DNA of 64,000 bases. Source: Apostichopus japonicus. Lineage: Eukaryota; Echinodermata; Holothuroidea; Aspidochirotida; Stichopodidae. The notes under the pieces were generated by a model. That model had not been told where the DNA came from. It made no database searches and worked only from the letters and a program-made list of their open reading frames with translations. Made by a program: the position numbers and the translations under genes. Shown here one piece after another: positions 58,858 through 64,000 of the stretch (positions are counted from its first letter, which is position 1; each line of letters starts with the position of its first letter). Where the stretch lies: contig NC_092581.1 of assembly GCF_037975245.1 (NCBI RefSeq), forward strand, positions 7,097,501 to 7,161,500, read 5' to 3'.

Positions 58858-60907
58858 CGGTACCGTACATTCGATTAATCGGTACGGAAAATTCGATTGA
58901 TCGGTACGGAACATTAGATTGATCGGTACCGTACATTCGATTAATCGGTAACGAACATTCGATTGATCGATACCGCACATTCGATTGATCGGCACCGCAC
59001 ATTCGATTGATCGGTACGGAACATTCGATTGATCGGTACCGTACATTCGATTAATCGGTACCACATATTCGATTGATCGGTACCGTACATTCGATTGATC
59101 GGTACTGCACATTCGATTGATCGGTACGGAACATTCGATTGATCGGTACTACAAATTCGATTGATCGGTACCGTACATTCGATTGATCGGTACCGCACAT
59201 TCGATTGATCGGTACGGAACATTCGATTAATCGGTAACGAACATTCGATTGATCGGTACCGCACATTCGATTGATCGGTACGGAACATTCGTTTGATCGG
59301 TACGGGACATTCGATTGATCGGTACCGCACATTCGATTATTCAGTACGGAACATTCGATTGATCGGTACGGCACATTCGATTGGTCGGTACGGAACATTC
59401 GATTGATCGGTACGGAATATTCGTTTGATCGGTACTGCACATTCGATTGATCGGTACGGAACATTCGATTGATCGGTACGGAACATTCGATTGATCGGTA
59501 CGGAACATTCGATTGATCGGTACGGAACATTCGATTGGTCGGTACGGAATATTCGATTGATCGGTACCGCATTTTCCATTGATCAGTGCCGCACATTCGA
59601 TTAATCGGTAACGAACTTTCGATTGATCGGTACGGAACATTCGATTGATCAATACCGAACATTCGATTGATCGGTACCGCACATTCGATTGATCGGTACC
59701 GCACATTCGATTGATCAGTACGGAACATTCGATTGATCGGTACCGCACTTTCGATTGATCGGTACCGTACATTCGATTAATCGGGACCACACATTCGATT
59801 GATCGGTACGGAACGTTCGATTGATCGGTACCGTACATTCGATTGATCGGTACCGCACATTCGATTGATCGGTACGGAACATTCGATTAATCGGGAACGA
59901 ACATTCGATTGATCGGTACGGAACATTCGATTGATCGGTACCGTACATTCGATTGATCGGTACGGAACATTCGATTGATCGGTACCGCACATTCCATTGA
60001 TCGGTACGGAACATTCGATTGATCGGTACCGCACATTCGATTGATCGGTACGGAACATTCGATTGATCGGTACCGCACATTCGATTGATCGGTACCGTAC
60101 ATTCGATTAATCGGTACCAAACATTCGATTGATCGGTACGGAACATTCGATTGATCGGTACCGTACATTCGATTGATCGGAACCGCACATTCGATTGATC
60201 GGTACGGAACATTCGATTGATCGGTACGGAACATTCGATTGATCGGTAACGCACATTCGATTGATCGGTACGGAACATTCGATTGATCGGTACCGTACAT
60301 TCGATTAATCGGTACCACATATTCGATTGATCGGTACCGTACATTCGATTGATCGGTACTGCACATTCGATTGATCGGTACGTAACATTCGATTGATCGG
60401 TAACGAACATTCGATTGATCGGTACCGCACATTAGATTGATCGCCACCGCACATTCGATTGATCGGTGCGGAACATTCGATTGATCGGTACGGAACATTC
60501 GATTGATCGGTACCGCACATTCGATTGATCGGTACCGAACATTCGATTGATCGGTATCGTACATTCGATTAATCGGTACGGAACATTCTATTGATCGGTA
60601 CGGAACATTCGATTGATCGGTACCGTACATTCGATTGATCGGTACGGAACATTCGATTGATCGGTACGGAACATTCGATTGATCGGTACCGCACATTCGA
60701 TTGATCGGTACCGCACATTCGATTGATCGGTACGGAACATTCGATTGATCGGTACTACACATTCGATTGATCGGTACAGAACATTCGATTGATCGGCACC
60801 GCACATTCGATTGATCGGTACGGAACATTCGATTGATCGGTACCGTACATTCGATTGATCGGTACCGCACATTCGATTGATCGGTACGGAACATTCGTTT
60901 GATCGGT
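57630..60907. repeat. 3,278-bp tandem HOR, copy 1 (four monomers missing)
   Basis: It aligns with 60,908 onward at shift 3,278 (149 x 22), anchored by GGTACTACAAATTCG at 57,715 and 60,993. Near 60,178 the shift becomes 3,366 because this copy lacks 88 bp (four monomers) present at about 63,457-63,544 and also at about 50,565-50,652. Two other copies have those monomers, so a deletion here is the simplest reading. Confidence 0.92.
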
Positions 60908-63900
60908 ACGGAACATTCGATTGATCGGTACCGCACATTCGATTGATCGGTACGGAACATTCGATTGATCGGTACGGAACATTCGATTGATCGGTACTAC
61001 AAATTCGATTGATCGGTACCGTACATTCGATTGATCGGTACCGCACATTCGATTGATCGGTACGGAACATTCGATTAATCGGTAACGAACATTCGATTGA
61101 TCGGTACCGCACATTCGATTGATCGGTACGGAACATTCGTTTGATCGGTACGGGACATTCGATTGATCGGTACCGCACATTCGATTATTCAGTACGGAAC
61201 ATTCGATTGATCGGTACGGCACATTCGATTGGTCGGTACCGCACATTCGATTGATCGGTACGGAACATTCGATTGATCGGTACGGAACATTCGATTGATC
61301 GGTACGGAACATTCGATTGATCGGTACCGTACATTCGATTAATCGGTACCACATATTCGATTGATCGGTACCGTACATTCGATTGATCGGTACTGCACAT
61401 TCGATTGATCGGTACCGTACATTCGATTAATCGGTAACGAACATTCGATTGATCGGTACCGCACATTCGATTGATCGCCACCGCACACTCGATTGATCGG
61501 TGCGGAACATTCGATTGATCGGTACGGAACATTCGATTGATCGGTACCGCACATTCGATTGATCGGTACCGCACATTCGATTGATTGTTACCGTACATTC
61601 GATTAATCGGTACTACACATTCGATTGATCGGTACGGAACATTCGATTGATCGGTACCGTACATTCGATTGATCGGTACGGAACATTCGATTGATCGGTA
61701 CGGAACATTCGATTGATCGGTGCCGCACATTCGATTGATCGGTACCGTACATTCGATTGATCGGCACCGCACATTCGATTGATCGGTACGGAACATTCGA
61801 TTGATCGGTACGGAACATTCGATTGATTGGTACCGCACATTCGATTGATCGGTACGGAACATTCGATTGATCGGTACGGAACATTCGATTGATCGGTACT
61901 ACAAATTCGATTGATCGGTACCGTACATTCGATTGATCGGTACCGCACATTCGATTGATCGGTACCGCACATTCGATTGATCGGTACGGAACATTCGATT
62001 GATCGGTACCGTACATTCAATTGATCGGTACGGAACATTCGATTGATCGGTACCGCACATTCGATTGATCGGTACCGTACATTCGATTAATCGGTACCAA
62101 ACATTCGATTGATCGGTACGGAACATTCGATTGATCGGTACCGTACATTCGATTAATCGGTACGGAAAATTCGATTGATCGGTACGGAACATTAGATTGA
62201 TCGGTACCGTACATTCGATTAATCGGTAACGAACATTCGATTGATCGATACCGCACATTCGATTGATCGGCACCGCACATTCGATTGATCGGTACGGAAC
62301 ATTCGATTGATCGGTACCGTACATTCGATTAATCGGTACCACATATTCGATTGATCGGTACCGTACATTCGATTGATCGGTACTGCACATTCGATTGATC
62401 GGTACGGAACATTCGATTGATCGGTACTACAAATTCGATTGATCGGTACCGTACATTCGATTGATCGGTACCGCACATTCGATTGATCGGTACGGAACAT
62501 TCGATTAATCGGTAACGAACATTCGATTGATCGGTACCGCACATTCGATTGATCGGTACGGAACATTCGTTTGATCGGTACGGGACATTCGATTGATCGG
62601 TACCGCACATTCGATTATTCAGTACGGAACATTCGATTGATCGGTACGGCACATTCGATTGGTCGGTACGGAACATTCGATTGATCGGTACGGAATATTC
62701 GTTTGATCGGTACTGCACATTCGATTGATCGGTACGGAACATTCGATTGATCGGTACGGAACATTCGATTGATCGGTACGGAACATTCGATTGATCGGTA
62801 CGGAACATTCGATTGGTCGGTACGGAATATTCGATTGATCGGTACCGCATTTTCCATTGATCAGTGCCGCACATTCGATTAATCGGTAACGAACTTTCGA
62901 TTGATCGGTACGGAACATTCGATTGATCAATACCGAACATTCGATTGATCGGTACCGCACATTCGATTGATCGGTACCGCACATTCGATTGATCAGTACG
63001 GAACATTCGATTGATCGGTACCGCACTTTCGATTGATCGGTACCGTACATTCGATTAATCGGGACCACACATTCGATTGATCGGTACGGAACGTTCGATT
63101 GATCGGTACCGTACATTCGATTGATCGGTACCGCACATTCGATTGATCGGTACGGAACATTCGATTAATCGGGAACGAACATTCGATTGATCGGTACGGA
63201 ACATTCGATTGATCGGTACCGTACATTCGATTGATCGGTACGGAACATTCGATTGATCGGTACCGCACATTCCATTGATCGGTACGGAACATTCGATTGA
63301 TCGGTACCGCACATTCGATTGATCGGTACGGAACATTCGATTGATCGGTACCGCACATTCGATTGATCGGTACCGTACATTCGATTAATCGGTACCAAAC
63401 ATTCGATTGATCGGTACGGAACATTCGATTGATCGGTACCGTACATTCGATTGATCGGTACTGCACATTCGATTGATCGGTACGGAACATTCGATTAATC
63501 GGAAACGAACATTCGATTGATCGGTACCGCACATTCGATTGATCGGAACCGCACATTCGATTGATCGGTACGGAACATTCGATTGATCGGTACGGAACAT
63601 TCGATTGATCGGTAACGCACATTCGATTGATCGGTACGGAACATTCGATTGATCGGTACCGTACATTCGATTAATCGGTACCACATATTCGATTGATCGG
63701 TACCGTACATTCGATTGATCGGTACTGCACATTCGATTGATCGGTACGTAACATTCGATTGATCGGTAACGAACATTCGATTGATCGGTACCGCACATTA
63801 GATTGATCGCCACCGCACATTCGATTGATCGGTGCGGAACATTCGATTGATCGGTACGGAACATTCGATTGATCGGTACCGCACATTCGATTGATCGGTA

Positions 63901-64000
63901 CCGAACATTCGATTGATCGGTATCGTACGTTCGATTAATCGGTACGGAACATTCTATTGATCGGTACGGAACATTCGATTGATCGGTACCGTACATTCGA
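60908..64000. repeat. 3,278-bp tandem HOR, copy 2, cut by window end
   Basis: It matches 57,630 to about 60,634 and runs off the window. Its last 1.78 kb also matches 49,327-51,108 at shift 12,892. Just upstream, the 49.26 kb copy differs by two extra monomers (44 bp; rare ACATTAGATTG monomer at 49,255 and 62,191). G at 61,721 (GGTGCCGCAC) differs from A at the matching place near 58,443. Confidence 0.92.

Larger units (their letters stand above)
1..64000. repeat. 22-bp satellite DNA array, about 2,910 monomers, whole window
   Basis: Every line of the window is the same 22 bp unit: left half ATTCGATTGATC, right half GGTAC followed by CGCAC, GGAAC or CGTAC. All copies are in one orientation, with no inversion and no foreign sequence seen. 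Recurrent variants include ATTAATC for ATTGATC (usually with GTAACGAAC), ATTCGTTTGATC, TATTATTCAG, GATCGGGAGGGAAC and TTTTCCATTGATCGGTGCC. The window starts at TTGATCGG and ends at ACATTCGA, so the ends are in phase. 64,000 + 20 = 2,910 x 22, and the 20 bp deficit equals the 21 bp units (30) minus the 23 bp units (10) that I located. Arrays of this type in eukaryotes lie in heterochromatin, often at or near centromeres; that placement is inference. I see no gene anywhere in the window. The locus and species cannot be determined, and the array extends beyond both ends. Confidence 0.99.

Noticed and set aside
1-64000. CRISPR array
   Set aside because: The repeats are directly adjacent, with no unique spacers of regular length. 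The whole unit is repeated, and no cas-like gene is present.
1-64000. Repeat-rich structural protein gene (one very large coding region)
   Set aside because: A coding tandem repeat is expected to keep a length divisible by three. Here the unit is 22 bp, 21 and 23 bp units shift the frame freely, and TAA-bearing monomers recur throughout.
1-64000. Telomeric or subtelomeric simple repeat
   Set aside because: No short G-rich telomere-like hexamer or heptamer run is present at either end or inside. A subtelomeric location cannot be excluded but has no support.
1-64000. Rho-independent terminators or hairpin regulatory sites from CGGTACCG and CGATTGATCG
   Set aside because: The dyads are part of the monomer and recur about every 22 bp without T-tracts or neighbouring genes.
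1-64000. tRNA, 5S rRNA or other RNA genes interspersed in the array
   Set aside because: No stretch departs from the 22 bp pattern for more than about one monomer, so there is no room for such a gene.

Overview
The whole 64 kb is one uninterrupted satellite DNA array. The monomer is 22 bp: left half ATTCGATTGATC, right half GGTACCGCAC or GGTACGGAAC in the two commonest types. All monomers point the same way. I found no unique sequence, gene, RNA gene, transposon, CRISPR array or telomeric repeat. Counting by phase, the window holds 2,910 monomers. The 64,000 bases are 20 fewer than 2,910 x 22, and the 30 units of 21 bp and 10 units of 23 bp that I located give exactly that deficit. The first base of the window also continues the phase in which the last base ends.

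This much tandem repeat with no other sequence points to eukaryotic constitutive heterochromatin (centromeric, pericentromeric or subtelomeric) from a long-read assembly. The organism cannot be named from the sequence. CpG is strongly over-represented (three per consensus monomer), so either the array has not been exposed to long-term CpG methylation and deamination, or it amplified recently. About 47% G+C.

Layout. (1) Bases 1 to about 22.8 kb are an older-looking zone built of nested higher-order repeats with a base period near 2.95-3.0 kb, re-duplicated with shifts of 3,009/2,965, 3,781, 5,912, 7,015 and 10,046/9,980 bp. It ends in a triplication (12,275-22,784) whose middle copy carries a 2,222 bp internal deletion. 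Variant monomers CTATTATTCAG and GGTTCTGTAC mark this zone and run on to about 29 kb. (2) About 22.8-31.9 kb is a transition zone with higher-order repeats of 1.1-1.7 kb, ending in two tandem 1,694 bp copies. (3) 31,890-44,555 is a near-perfect tandem duplication of 6,333 bp, each half holding an older 1,077 bp duplication. (4) 44.6-64 kb is a regular zone in which every higher-order period is an exact multiple of 22 bp (616, 858, 3,014, 3,278, 6,380, 12,892). It is marked by GTACTACAAATTCG, GTACCACATATTCG and GATCGCCACC monomers.

The many long minus-strand open frames (up to 547 codons) follow from a stop-free 22-mer whose length is 1 modulo 3. They are not called as genes. The interest here lies in array architecture and turnover and in a possible centromere-protein-binding motif, not in coding content.
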